Assembly (NCBI GenBank): GCA_034722175.1
Contig: JAYENR010000135.1
Location: 1-11,314, forward strand
Source: Thiomicrorhabdus sp034722175
GTDB taxonomy: Bacteria; Pseudomonadota; Gammaproteobacteria; Thiomicrospirales; Thiomicrospiraceae
Reading direction: 5' to 3'
DNA: 11,314 nucleotides
The translations under genes and the position numbers were made by a program. Shown here one piece after another: positions 6,283 through 11,314 of this stretch. The stretch's first letter is position 1; every line of letters begins with the position of its first letter. The notes below the pieces were generated by a model. That model made no database searches, was not told the DNA's origin, and saw only the letters and a list, made by a program, of their open reading frames with translations.

Positions 6283-7716
6283 ATGAATCCTAAAGAGCGT
6301 TATCAAAAATTAGAACAACATTTAGCACTCGAAAATCCAGTTTTATTGGAGATCATCAATACCTACAAAGAGCTTGATCGTATTGGTTATAAGACAGGCC
6401 TGCTCGAAAAAAACGAATCCTATGCGACTCGAATTTCTTGGTGGCCGCTGATCTCTATTTTGGGAACCTTCTCCGCAGGTAAGTCCTCTTTTATCAATAG
6501 CTACACAGGCAAACCGGTTCAAACAACGGGTAACCAAGCGGTTGACGATAAATTCACCGTGTTAACTTACGGCAACAATGACGACATTAACACGCTTCCT
6601 GGTTTGGCACTCGATGCGGATCCACGTTTTCCGTTTTTTGGCATCAGTGAAGAGGTCAATAAAGTCGATGCCGGTGAAGGCAATCGAATCGACAGTTATC
6701 TACAGTTAAAAACCACTAATGCAGATAGCCTACGCGGCAAGATCATCATCGACTCCCCGGGTTTTGATGCCGACTCACAACGTAGCTCAACCTTACGAAT
6801 TACCGATCACATTATCGACATGTCTGATTTAGTGCTCGTGTTCTTTGATGCTCGCCACCCAGAACCAGGTGCCATGCGTGACACTTTAGAGCACTTAGTG
6901 TCTAAAACCATCGAACGTAACGATTATGACAAGGTATTATTCATTCTTAATCAGATTGATACTGCGGCTCAGGAAGACAACCCTGAAGAGGTGATTGGAT
7001 CATGGCAACGAGCTCTGTCTCAACAAGGTTTAATTGGCGGTAACTTCTACGCCATTTATAATGAGTCTTCAGCCAATGTTATTGAAGATGAAGCTCTCGC
7101 AGAACGTTTTAAACGTAAAAAAGATGAAGATCTAGCACGTATTACCTCTCGTATGAATAAAGTCAGCACCGAACGTGCTTACCGCATTGCCAATGCCCTA
7201 GAAAACATTGCCAATGAGATTACTGAGAAACACGTTCCGGCCGTGCAAAAAGCGGTTAAATCTTGGCGTAATAAAGTCATGATTGCTGACGTGTTGGTTT
7301 TCGGTACACTGTTTGCAGGGGTCGGTTATATTCTAAGCCTACTGGGCTATTTTGATGCGCCATTGGCCGAATCCGCTATTGCCCAGTCTATAAATCAATC
7401 GGTCGCCTATGGTGTAGGGGCAAGCGCTGCTTTTTTAGCCATTGTGTTTATTATTCACTGGTACCTACGTAATAAAATTGCTGCTTGGGATGCCAAACGT
7501 ATCGCTAAAAAAGATCCTGCTGTTGCAAAAGCACTGCTGCATAACAATCGTTTCTGGCGTGGCATGTTCCACAAAACACCACGCGGTTGGGGTAAACGAA
7601 ACAGACGTAATTTGGCCAATATTATCAATGCCAGCAAAAAAGCGATTCAAAAATTGAACGATCAATTTGCGGATCCATCTGGTCATAAAAAGCCAGAAAC
7701 AGCAAAATCTGAATAA
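6283..7716 (+). CDS. Dynamin-like / Era-type membrane GTPase
   Basis: A 477-residue GTPase. G1 is GTFSAGKSS at 61-69, G3 is DSPGF at 157-161, and G4 is NQID at 223-226 (a variant of NKxD). The G domain (about 50-265) resembles bacterial dynamin/EHD-type proteins: an N-terminal helical stretch precedes it, and FFDARHPEP follows G3 much like the FDAHK segment of EHDs. A charged helical stalk-like region follows (about 265-330), then two hydrophobic segments at about 332-354 and 374-396, and a basic C-terminus (WGKRNRRN, AKK). This layout suits GTP-driven membrane binding or remodelling at the inner membrane. AAAAGGA with 8-nt spacing supports the ATG. It is last in the block and followed by a terminator. 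A 50S-binding GTPase annotation is the main alternative, but the membrane segments argue for a dynamin-like role. Confidence 0.85.
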   Translation: MNPKERYQKLEQHLALENPVLLEIINTYKELDRIGYKTGLLEKNESYATRISWWPLISILGTFSAGKSSFINSYTGKPVQTTGNQAVDDKFTVLTYGNNDDINTLPGLALDADPRFPFFGISEEVNKVDAGEGNRIDSYLQLKTTNADSLRGKIIIDSPGFDADSQRSSTLRITDHIIDMSDLVLVFFDARHPEPGAMRDTLEHLVSKTIERNDYDKVLFILNQIDTAAQEDNPEEVIGSWQRALSQQGLIGGNFYAIYNESSANVIEDEALAERFKRKKDEDLARITSRMNKVSTERAYRIANALENIANEITEKHVPAVQKAVKSWRNKVMIADVLVFGTLFAGVGYILSLLGYFDAPLAESAIAQSINQSVAYGVGASAAFLAIVFIIHWYLRNKIAAWDAKRIAKKDPAVAKALLHNNRFWRGMFHKTPRGWGKRNRRNLANIINASKKAIQKLNDQFADPSGHKKPETAKSE

Positions 7717-7723
7717 GCTCTTT

Positions 7724-7762
7724 AACCCTAGTCTAAACTCTAATTTTTAGGCTAGGGTTTTT
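7724..7762 (+). terminator. Intrinsic terminator after the GTPase gene
   Basis: AACCCTAG (7724-7731) pairs with CTAGGGTT (7752-7759), with an inner CTAAA/TTTAG extension around an 8-nt loop, and the stem ends in a TTTTT run. It lies 8 bp after the stop codon and closes the left gene block. Confidence 0.85.
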
Positions 7763-7771
7763 CCTACAAGC

Positions 7772-7815
7772 CCTTTAAAATCAACACTTCGTCGCTAAGC
7801 CCATAATTTTAAAGG
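7772..7815. repeat. Inverted repeat with 10-bp arms in non-coding DNA
   Basis: CCTTTAAAAT at 7772-7781 and ATTTTAAAGG at 7806-7815 are exact reverse complements around a 24-nt spacer. No gene covers it. It may be a structured RNA element or a binding site. Confidence 0.45.
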
Positions 7816-7882
7816 TGTATAGATAATACTAATAGGGGTATAAATCTTAAGACTCTCTCAATACTTCTTCAACTGTTTGCGA

Positions 7883-7911
7883 TTGATTATCAATAAATAC
7901 CTCGCTAAACT
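7883..7911 (+). promoter_or_regulatory. Possible sigma-70 promoter for the structured non-coding RNA
   Basis: TTGATT at 7883-7888 and TAAACT at 7906-7911, spaced 17 nt, each match 4 of 6 consensus bases. It would start RNA near 7918, exactly where the chain of hairpins begins. Weak by itself. Confidence 0.3.
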
Positions 7912-7917
7912 AATCAC

Positions 7918-8053
7918 AACTTAAATAATTGTTCGTTATTCAAGTTGGACTTAATTCCCTTTTAAGTCATTTGTTTAAGTAACAGGCCTGCCTGGTTATT
8001 TAAACATGCTCCTCAGTATTGAGCGCGGTAGACCAATACCGCGCTTTTTTTTT
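7918..8053 (+). ncRNA. Candidate small RNA or attenuated leader with multiple hairpins
   Basis: The 340-bp gap between the GTPase terminator and the gene at 8105 has no convincing reading frame. From 7918 it is a chain of potential hairpins. AACTTAAATAA/TTATTCAAGTT (7918-7946) has one mismatch. GACTTAA/TTAAGTC (7948-7968) is perfect. AACAGGC/GCCTGGTT (7981-7997) has a bulge. CTCA/TGAG (8012-8023) overlaps the start of the terminator stem. The region ends in a strong intrinsic terminator, so transcription would stop about 50 bp before the next ATG. This fits either an independent small RNA of about 135 nt or a conditional leader of the downstream gene. I recognise no named RNA family. Confidence 0.4.
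8022..8053 (+). terminator. Strong intrinsic terminator upstream of the unknown-function gene
   Basis: AGCGCGGTA (8022-8030) and TACCGCGCT (8037-8045) form a perfect GC-rich 9-bp stem around GACCAA, followed by an unbroken run of nine T. It ends 51 bp before the start codon at 8105, so it must terminate a separate transcript or act as an attenuator. Confidence 0.88.
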
Positions 8054-8104
8054 GCCTGCAAAAAATCATACAATAACTCTACCCCAATTTTGGAGAACCG
8101 ATCC

Positions 8105-8554
8105 ATGGATAAACCTCTCGAATACAAACTTGGTCGCGGCAGTGACGAGCAGCACCTAAAGGACCAGGCCCTGTTCAAAGAGCTACTTAAAGAGCACGAC
8201 AGCCTTAAACGTGAAACCGTTATTCTGGAAAACGGCATTCGCAGTACCACCACCGCCAAAACACCTGAACTGGCTAAAATCCTACAAGATCACGTCATAG
8301 GAATGGAAAAACGTTTCGGTATGGGACGTGCAATCCGCTCCTGGGATCCCCTCTTTGTGGCCCTGTTTGAATACAAAGATAAAATTGAGATGAGCTATCG
8401 CAATATCGAAAATGGTGTTGAAGCGACTTTAATCACCGAAGACCCAAAACTAATTGAGCTCATCCAATGTCACGATGAAACCCTGCATGGTTTTGTAAAC
8501 GAAGGCTTTGAAGCCGGTGGCCGCGAAAGCCCAAAACCAAGCTGGATGGAATAA
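8105..8554 (+). CDS. Conserved protein of unknown function with internal duplication
   Basis: A 149-residue soluble protein with no signal peptide or membrane segment. It contains two related halves: one with ILENGIRSTT, then a Pro-Glu-Leu helix and a DHVIGMEKRFGMG segment, the other with NIENGVEATL, then a Pro-Lys-Leu helix and CHDETLHGFVNEG. The halves are joined by AIRSWDPLFVALFEYKDKI. Each half has a histidine in the same place (DHV, CHD). I recall similar WDPLF/LIQxHA proteins in other gammaproteobacteria as uncharacterised; the conserved histidines could bind a metal or haem, but this is speculation. GGAG at 8092-8095 with 9-nt spacing supports the ATG at 8105. The frame is open back to an ATG at 8006, but that would run through the terminator and has no ribosome site. 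Confidence 0.82.
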   Translation: MDKPLEYKLGRGSDEQHLKDQALFKELLKEHDSLKRETVILENGIRSTTTAKTPELAKILQDHVIGMEKRFGMGRAIRSWDPLFVALFEYKDKIEMSYRNIENGVEATLITEDPKLIELIQCHDETLHGFVNEGFEAGGRESPKPSWME

Positions 8555-8588
8555 ATTTAGCAGGAGTGTTTCAATAGGTCTGTTAGCC

Positions 8589-8616
8589 TTGAAAAGATTG
8601 TAGAATACCCTATAAA
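8589..8616 (+). promoter_or_regulatory. Sigma-70-type promoter of trxC
   Basis: TTGAAA at 8589-8594 and TATAAA at 8611-8616, with a 16-nt spacer, lie 33 bp upstream of the trxC start. They give thioredoxin 2 its own transcript, separate from the preceding gene. GATAAT at 8622-8627 is a secondary -10-like match. Confidence 0.6.
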
Positions 8617-8649
8617 TACAAGATAATGATTTAATAGGAAAACACTACA

Positions 8650-9072
8650 ATGATCATCATGTGCCCAAATTGCGGTGGCTTAAACCGCGTCGCAGACGAA
8701 AAACTCAACAGTCAACCCACTTGCGGAAAATGCAAAGGCCAGCTATTTACTGGCAAACCCGTCGAGATGACAGGCGAACAATTTATGCGCGCCTATCAAA
8801 AGACTGACCAGCCTTTAATTGTTGATTTTTGGGCACCTTGGTGTGGACCTTGTCAGGGTTTTGCACCGACCTTTTCTCAAGCTGCTAAACAGTTCGAGCC
8901 ACGAGCTCGTTTTGTTAAAATCAATACCGAAGCCGAACAGCAAATTGGTGCGCAATTTAATATCCGCTCTATCCCGACTCTGGCTATTTTTAAAGCTGGG
9001 CAAGAGGTGACACGCATGTCAGGTGCCATGGACTTAGGCAACTTGAGCCGCTGGCTAGACGAACACCTATAA
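8650..9072 (+). CDS. trxC: Thioredoxin 2
   Basis: A cytoplasmic thiol-disulfide reductant that reduces protein disulfides using electrons from thioredoxin reductase. The 140-residue length and layout match TrxC. An N-terminal zinc-binding module has two cysteine pairs (CPNC at 5-8, CGKC at 25-28). A thioredoxin fold follows with the active site WCGPC at 64-68 (preceded by DFWAP) and the cis-proline in SIPT near residue 109. The zinc module distinguishes TrxC from TrxA. AGGAA at 8636-8640 with 9-nt spacing supports the ATG at 8650; a second ATG three codons later is less likely since the usual TrxC start is just before the first CxxC. The next gene begins 33 bp on, so the two probably share a transcript. 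Confidence 0.93.
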   Translation: MIIMCPNCGGLNRVADEKLNSQPTCGKCKGQLFTGKPVEMTGEQFMRAYQKTDQPLIVDFWAPWCGPCQGFAPTFSQAAKQFEPRARFVKINTEAEQQIGAQFNIRSIPTLAIFKAGQEVTRMSGAMDLGNLSRWLDEHL

Positions 9073-9105
9073 ACATTAATGCACCCAAAACATCAGGATA
9101 GAATC

Positions 9106-9372
9106 ATGGAACTAGGTTCAACCGAACACAAACAGAAACTTATGCAAGGCATCTTACGTGTTGCCTTCAAAACCGCCACCATTGGTCTGTTTATTGGGGT
9201 ATTTTTAATGACTCCAGCCCTCATTATCCCCAATAGCTTCTCAATGGGCCTTGCTTACGCCGGTTTTGCAATAATTCTTGGTTCCCAAGTATTTGCCTCC
9301 ATTCTGGCATGGCGAAAGTACAAAACAATAATCAAACCATTTGATGAAACCTACCGTTCAAAAAACGATTAA
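9106..9372 (+). CDS. Small two-helix inner-membrane protein
   Basis: An 88-residue protein with two predicted membrane helices (about FKTATIGLFIGVFLMTPALII and MGLAYAGFAIILGSQVFASI) and short polar ends. It has a charged N-terminus (ELGSTEHKQK) and a basic, charged C-terminus (WRKYKT, RSKND). No family is recognised. The frame could start at 9079, but that ATG has no ribosome site; AGGA at 9095-9098 lies 7 nt before the ATG at 9106, which I chose. It lies between trxC and a terminator, so is probably cotranscribed with trxC. No catalytic residues can be assigned. Confidence 0.78.
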   Translation: MELGSTEHKQKLMQGILRVAFKTATIGLFIGVFLMTPALIIPNSFSMGLAYAGFAIILGSQVFASILAWRKYKTIIKPFDETYRSKND

Positions 9373-9383
9373 ACCACTTTTTC

Positions 9384-9408
9384 AAACCCACCAGGCCTGG
9401 TGGGTTTT
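9384..9408 (+). terminator. Intrinsic terminator after the trxC pair
   Basis: AAACCCACCAGG and CCTGGTGGGTTT (9384-9395, 9396-9407) form a perfect palindrome that folds as a GC-rich hairpin and ends in TTTT. It ends the trxC transcript. The stem is nearly self-complementary on both strands, but nothing transcribed leftward enters here. Confidence 0.85.
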
Positions 9409-9424
9409 CTATAATATTCGATCA

Positions 9425-9461
9425 ACATGAAATCATGTCGATACTAAACCAAAACTATAAT
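9425..9461 (+). promoter_or_regulatory. Promoter with perfect -10 and operator-like palindrome for the polytopic membrane gene
   Basis: TATAAT at 9456-9461 is a perfect -10 box, only 10 nt before the ATG at 9472. The -35 position has no consensus match, but a perfect palindrome ACATGA-AA-TCATGT (9425-9438) covers it, as an activator or repressor site would. Transcription would start within a few bases of the start codon. Confidence 0.45.
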
Positions 9462-9471
9462 TGATGTAATC

Positions 9472-9903
9472 ATGCTCACCTACCATCAATGGGATCTCAT
9501 CGCAGATGCCTATATCCCAATCCTTGCTAGCTTTAGCCTAATTATCTTATGGTGTGAAGCCAAGCAACATGGATCTAAATCAACCTTACAATCTATATTC
9601 AGCGTAGGTCTATCTATCAGTTTTATCTACTTAATGATGTTTATAGATCGTGCTTTGGAACTCTGGCCTACTTTTGGATTGGATTACAGCACACACACGG
9701 CTTTAGCATTGGTCTTTGTGGTGTTTGTTGGACTTAGAAACATCAGGTTTTCAGTTATTTCAGTGATATCAATGCTGTTGTATGCAGGCCTAATGATGTA
9801 CCAAGCGTATCACTCTCTGTTGGACATATTAACGACCGCATTTATAGTCGTGCCTGTTATCTATTGGCTTCAAAATACATCATTACAGACAAAAAAAGCC
9901 TAA
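9472..9903 (+). CDS. Polytopic membrane protein with degenerate PAP2-like motifs
   Basis: A 143-residue protein with about five hydrophobic segments. The segment DYSTHTALALVF resembles the Ser-Gly-His motif of PAP2 phosphatases with Thr for Gly, and MMYQAYHSLLDILTTAF resembles the last PAP2 motif, which ends in a His-xxx-Asp pair. The first PAP2 motif (Lys...Arg-Pro) is absent or unrecognisable, so enzyme activity is doubtful. Membrane location in the inner membrane is likely; the substrate is unknown. There is no ribosome site before the ATG, and a perfect -10 box lies almost on it, so the mRNA may be leaderless. The alternative is an unrelated small membrane protein with chance motif matches. 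Confidence 0.75.
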   Translation: MLTYHQWDLIADAYIPILASFSLIILWCEAKQHGSKSTLQSIFSVGLSISFIYLMMFIDRALELWPTFGLDYSTHTALALVFVVFVGLRNIRFSVISVISMLLYAGLMMYQAYHSLLDILTTAFIVVPVIYWLQNTSLQTKKA

Positions 9904-9964
9904 GCTCATTTCATTTCTCCTATGATCAATAGAAGAAAATAAAACTCACTTAAGCTTTTAAACA

Positions 9965-9991
9965 GAGTGACTTAATCGAATTAAATCACTC
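9965..9991. terminator. Hairpin between convergent genes
   Basis: GAGTGA/TCACTC and inner TTAAT/ATTAA pair around CGA with symmetric single mismatches. It lies between the end of the + strand membrane gene (9903) and the end of the - strand lipoprotein gene (10006). The minus-strand transcript continues as CTGTTTA, a weak T-rich tail, so it may terminate that gene or both. Confidence 0.5.
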
Positions 9992-10005
9992 CTATTCAGA
10001 TAAAG

Positions 10006-11184
10006 TTATTTATCTTCTTGGTTTTCCTCAATAAACGCTTCGATATCATCACGATAAGGTGCACAAATTTCTTGAGTTAACAGATCTTCCGCTGCAAAAG
10101 AGTAATCGGCATGGGTATCGCCTCTAGCAAAGAAATCTCCACTCACGGCATTCGCATGCGCCTTGGTTGCTTCAAAAGAGCAGGCATTATCAGAGTCTTT
10201 ATGCACTTCCACGATATTCTCATCATTAATCGTCACGGAAACTTCATAATTGTGATGCTGTGCAAAGTAGCCCTCCATTAAGAACAGTTTATCCCACGCA
10301 CGAGGTGTCTCACCTTTATGAGTTCTGCTTGCCATAAAATCAATATGACGTTTCATATTAATCGCCTGCTCTTCAGTATTAGACTGAATAAACCAAGTGA
10401 CTTTATAGTTCTCTTCATCAAATACTGGCGCTGGATAATCCGTTGTTCCAGGCTGAGAATATTCAGCGTGATTCTCTGTGACATAAGAGATCATAGATCC
10501 GCCTTGGTTTTCGATATTGCCCTTTTCAGAACGATAACCGTTTTCCCAGCTGGAAACACTTTCAACAAAATGGCTTTCTGCCTCTTCGCTAGAGACATCT
10601 AATTGACCATCTTGATCGCTATCAAGGGTACTGCTTAGAGTCTCATCATATGCAATAAGATCTTCTTCAGATATAGGTGTTTCTTGCAGGTTTACAGTCT
10701 TGGCACGATCCAACCGGCTACGAATTTCATCACTAATCTGAATACCGTTTTCTGGGTTACTATCTGCATCCATAGACTGCAATAAACGTAACATTAAGGT
10801 TGTTCGATTCTGCAGTTGCTTGCCGGACGTCATATGACGTAAGTCAGCACTTGAATAGGAAACACCTTCAGTTAGATTCATAGGTGTCACCAAACCGTCT
10901 TCAGCAACCTCTGTTGACCCTAAAACTAATTGGCCAACACGAAACTCGACTTCGTCTCCGGCTTGATAATCAAAGTGCCCATGCTCATTGGTTATTCCAG
11001 TTAAACCCGAAGTAGTTTCATATTCAAGGCCTTCAACTGCTCCATCAATAAAAGAACCGGTAGAAACGGTTGAAGATGTTGTAGCCGTCGATTCAGTTAA
11101 TGCATTTGTCATCGTTTCAGAACTTTCTCCACCACAACCCGTTAAAACGAGGGCCGAGACTAGAGCAGTTAAAGGTAAAGTCAT
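10006..11184 (-). CDS. Calcium-motif lipoprotein with FIDGAVEGLEY-type domain; 5' end probably cut by an IS30 element
   Basis: A 392-residue protein counted from the ATG at 11184. Residues 1-17 are a lipoprotein signal ending in the lipobox LTGC (Cys17), with Gly next, so sorting to the outer membrane is likely. Residues 24-43 are a Ser/Thr linker. Residues 44-90 (FIDGAVEGLEY, then DYQAGDEVEFRVGQLVLG) match a recurring extracellular domain of gammaproteobacterial lipoproteins. Residues 138-150 (MDADSNPENGI) and 188-196 (DSDQDGQLD) are Asp-rich calcium-binding loops. The rest has no recognised domain. The ATG has no ribosome site and the signal lacks a positive N-terminus, while the frame stays open upstream into the IS end (to 11289). 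The codons just before the ATG read NLRI, suggesting the real start was a little further upstream and was lost. Function unknown; expression may be reduced. Confidence 0.8.
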   Translation of the reverse strand: MTLPLTALVSALVLTGCGGESSETMTNALTESTATTSSTVSTGSFIDGAVEGLEYETTSGLTGITNEHGHFDYQAGDEVEFRVGQLVLGSTEVAEDGLVTPMNLTEGVSYSSADLRHMTSGKQLQNRTTLMLRLLQSMDADSNPENGIQISDEIRSRLDRAKTVNLQETPISEEDLIAYDETLSSTLDSDQDGQLDVSSEEAESHFVESVSSWENGYRSEKGNIENQGGSMISYVTENHAEYSQPGTTDYPAPVFDEENYKVTWFIQSNTEEQAINMKRHIDFMASRTHKGETPRAWDKLFLMEGYFAQHHNYEVSVTINDENIVEVHKDSDNACSFEATKAHANAVSGDFFARGDTHADYSFAAEDLLTQEICAPYRDDIEAFIEENQEDK

Positions 11185-11205
11185 TATTCGCAGATTCGGA
11201 TAATA

Positions 11206-11314
11206 AGTGCAACCTAGGAAAGAGAAGCCAGTTGAGCTAAACTCAAAGGCTTTTCCCGACCAAGAGATAAGCACATGAAATATAGTCAACTGACTGAAGG
11301 TGAACGATACCAGA
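11206..11314 (+). mobile_element. IS30-family insertion sequence, left end (continues past window)
   Basis: The start of an IS30-type transposase is present at 11275. Upstream, AGTGCAACCTAGGAAAGAG from 11206 has the TGCAC-type end seen in many IS30-family terminal inverted repeats. The left end is therefore placed near 11203-11206. The right end and target duplication lie outside the window, so the boundary is approximate. Confidence 0.6.
11275..11314 (+). CDS. IS30-family transposase, N-terminus only
   Basis: The last 40 bases encode MKYSQLTEGERYQ, the typical start of IS30-family DDE transposases (Tyr-x-Gln-Leu-Thr, then Glu-Arg-Tyr-Gln), which leads into their N-terminal helix-turn-helix DNA-binding domain. 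A purine-rich AAGAGA lies a few bases upstream of the ATG. The rest, including the catalytic DDE domain, is outside the window, so intactness cannot be judged. It is divergent to the lipoprotein gene. Confidence 0.8.
   Translation, partial: MKYSQLTEGERYQ

Noticed and set aside
8006..8104. N-terminal extension of the unknown-function protein from the ATG at 8006
   Set aside because: It would translate through the terminator hairpin and T-run (giving RFFFACKK), and it lacks a ribosome site, while 8105 has GGAG at good spacing.
10988..11203. Plus-strand open frame opposite the lipoprotein N-terminus
   Set aside because: It is an antisense shadow of a clear lipoprotein signal and domain, with no ribosome site and no recognisable protein features.
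10006..11289. Lipoprotein starting at the minus-strand ATG at 11289
   Set aside because: The first 35 codons lie largely in the IS end and do not form a signal peptide; the lipobox signal begins at 11184.

Overview
The window looks like a chromosomal segment of a moderately AT-rich gammaproteobacterium. A sulfur oxidiser of the Thiomicrospira/Hydrogenovibrio/Thiomicrorhabdus type is my best guess, from protein style: an RND permease with an MPPGPPV motif, secreted Gly/Gln/Tyr-rich 'sulfur globule-like' proteins, TrxC, and lipoproteins with FIDGAVEGLEY-type domains. That guess is inference, not a database result. No rRNA, tRNA or CRISPR array is visible.

Left block (1-7762, all + strand). The window opens inside an RND-family inner-membrane transporter whose C-terminus carries a long Thr/Glu/Lys-rich tail. 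It overlaps the next gene, a secreted Met/Pro/Asn-rich protein. Three inverted repeats follow, then a secreted Gly/Gln/Tyr-rich protein, an orphan ParA-type ATPase, a single-pass membrane protein with a helical-repeat-like middle and a Met/Pro/Gln-rich tail of 228-bp tandem repeats, a membrane-anchored Met-rich coiled-coil protein, and a dynamin-like GTPase with two membrane segments. A strong terminator closes the block at 7724-7762. Genes are co-directional, each with a good Shine-Dalgarno site and gaps of about 75-160 bp. The set (exporter, two exported low-complexity proteins, positioning ATPase, membrane scaffolds, membrane-remodelling GTPase) reads like one envelope-associated system of undescribed function. 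This is the most interesting part of the window.

Middle block (7763-9408, + strand). A 340-bp non-coding stretch holds several hairpins and ends in a textbook intrinsic terminator only about 50 bp before the next start codon, so it may encode a small RNA or a regulated leader. It is followed by a conserved protein of unknown function with an internal duplication, thioredoxin 2 (trxC) with its own promoter, a small two-helix membrane protein, and a terminator.

Right block (9409-11314). A polytopic membrane protein with degenerate PAP2-like motifs has a perfect TATAAT almost on its start codon. It converges on a minus-strand calcium-motif lipoprotein gene. The 5' end of that lipoprotein gene appears to have been cut by an IS30-family element, whose transposase starts at 11275 and runs off the window.

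Two signs of recent change stand out. The repeat-tail protein ends at an in-frame amber codon followed by a second amber and then by 14 codons that continue the repeat and end in TAA. The lipoprotein has lost its usual start region to the IS insertion.
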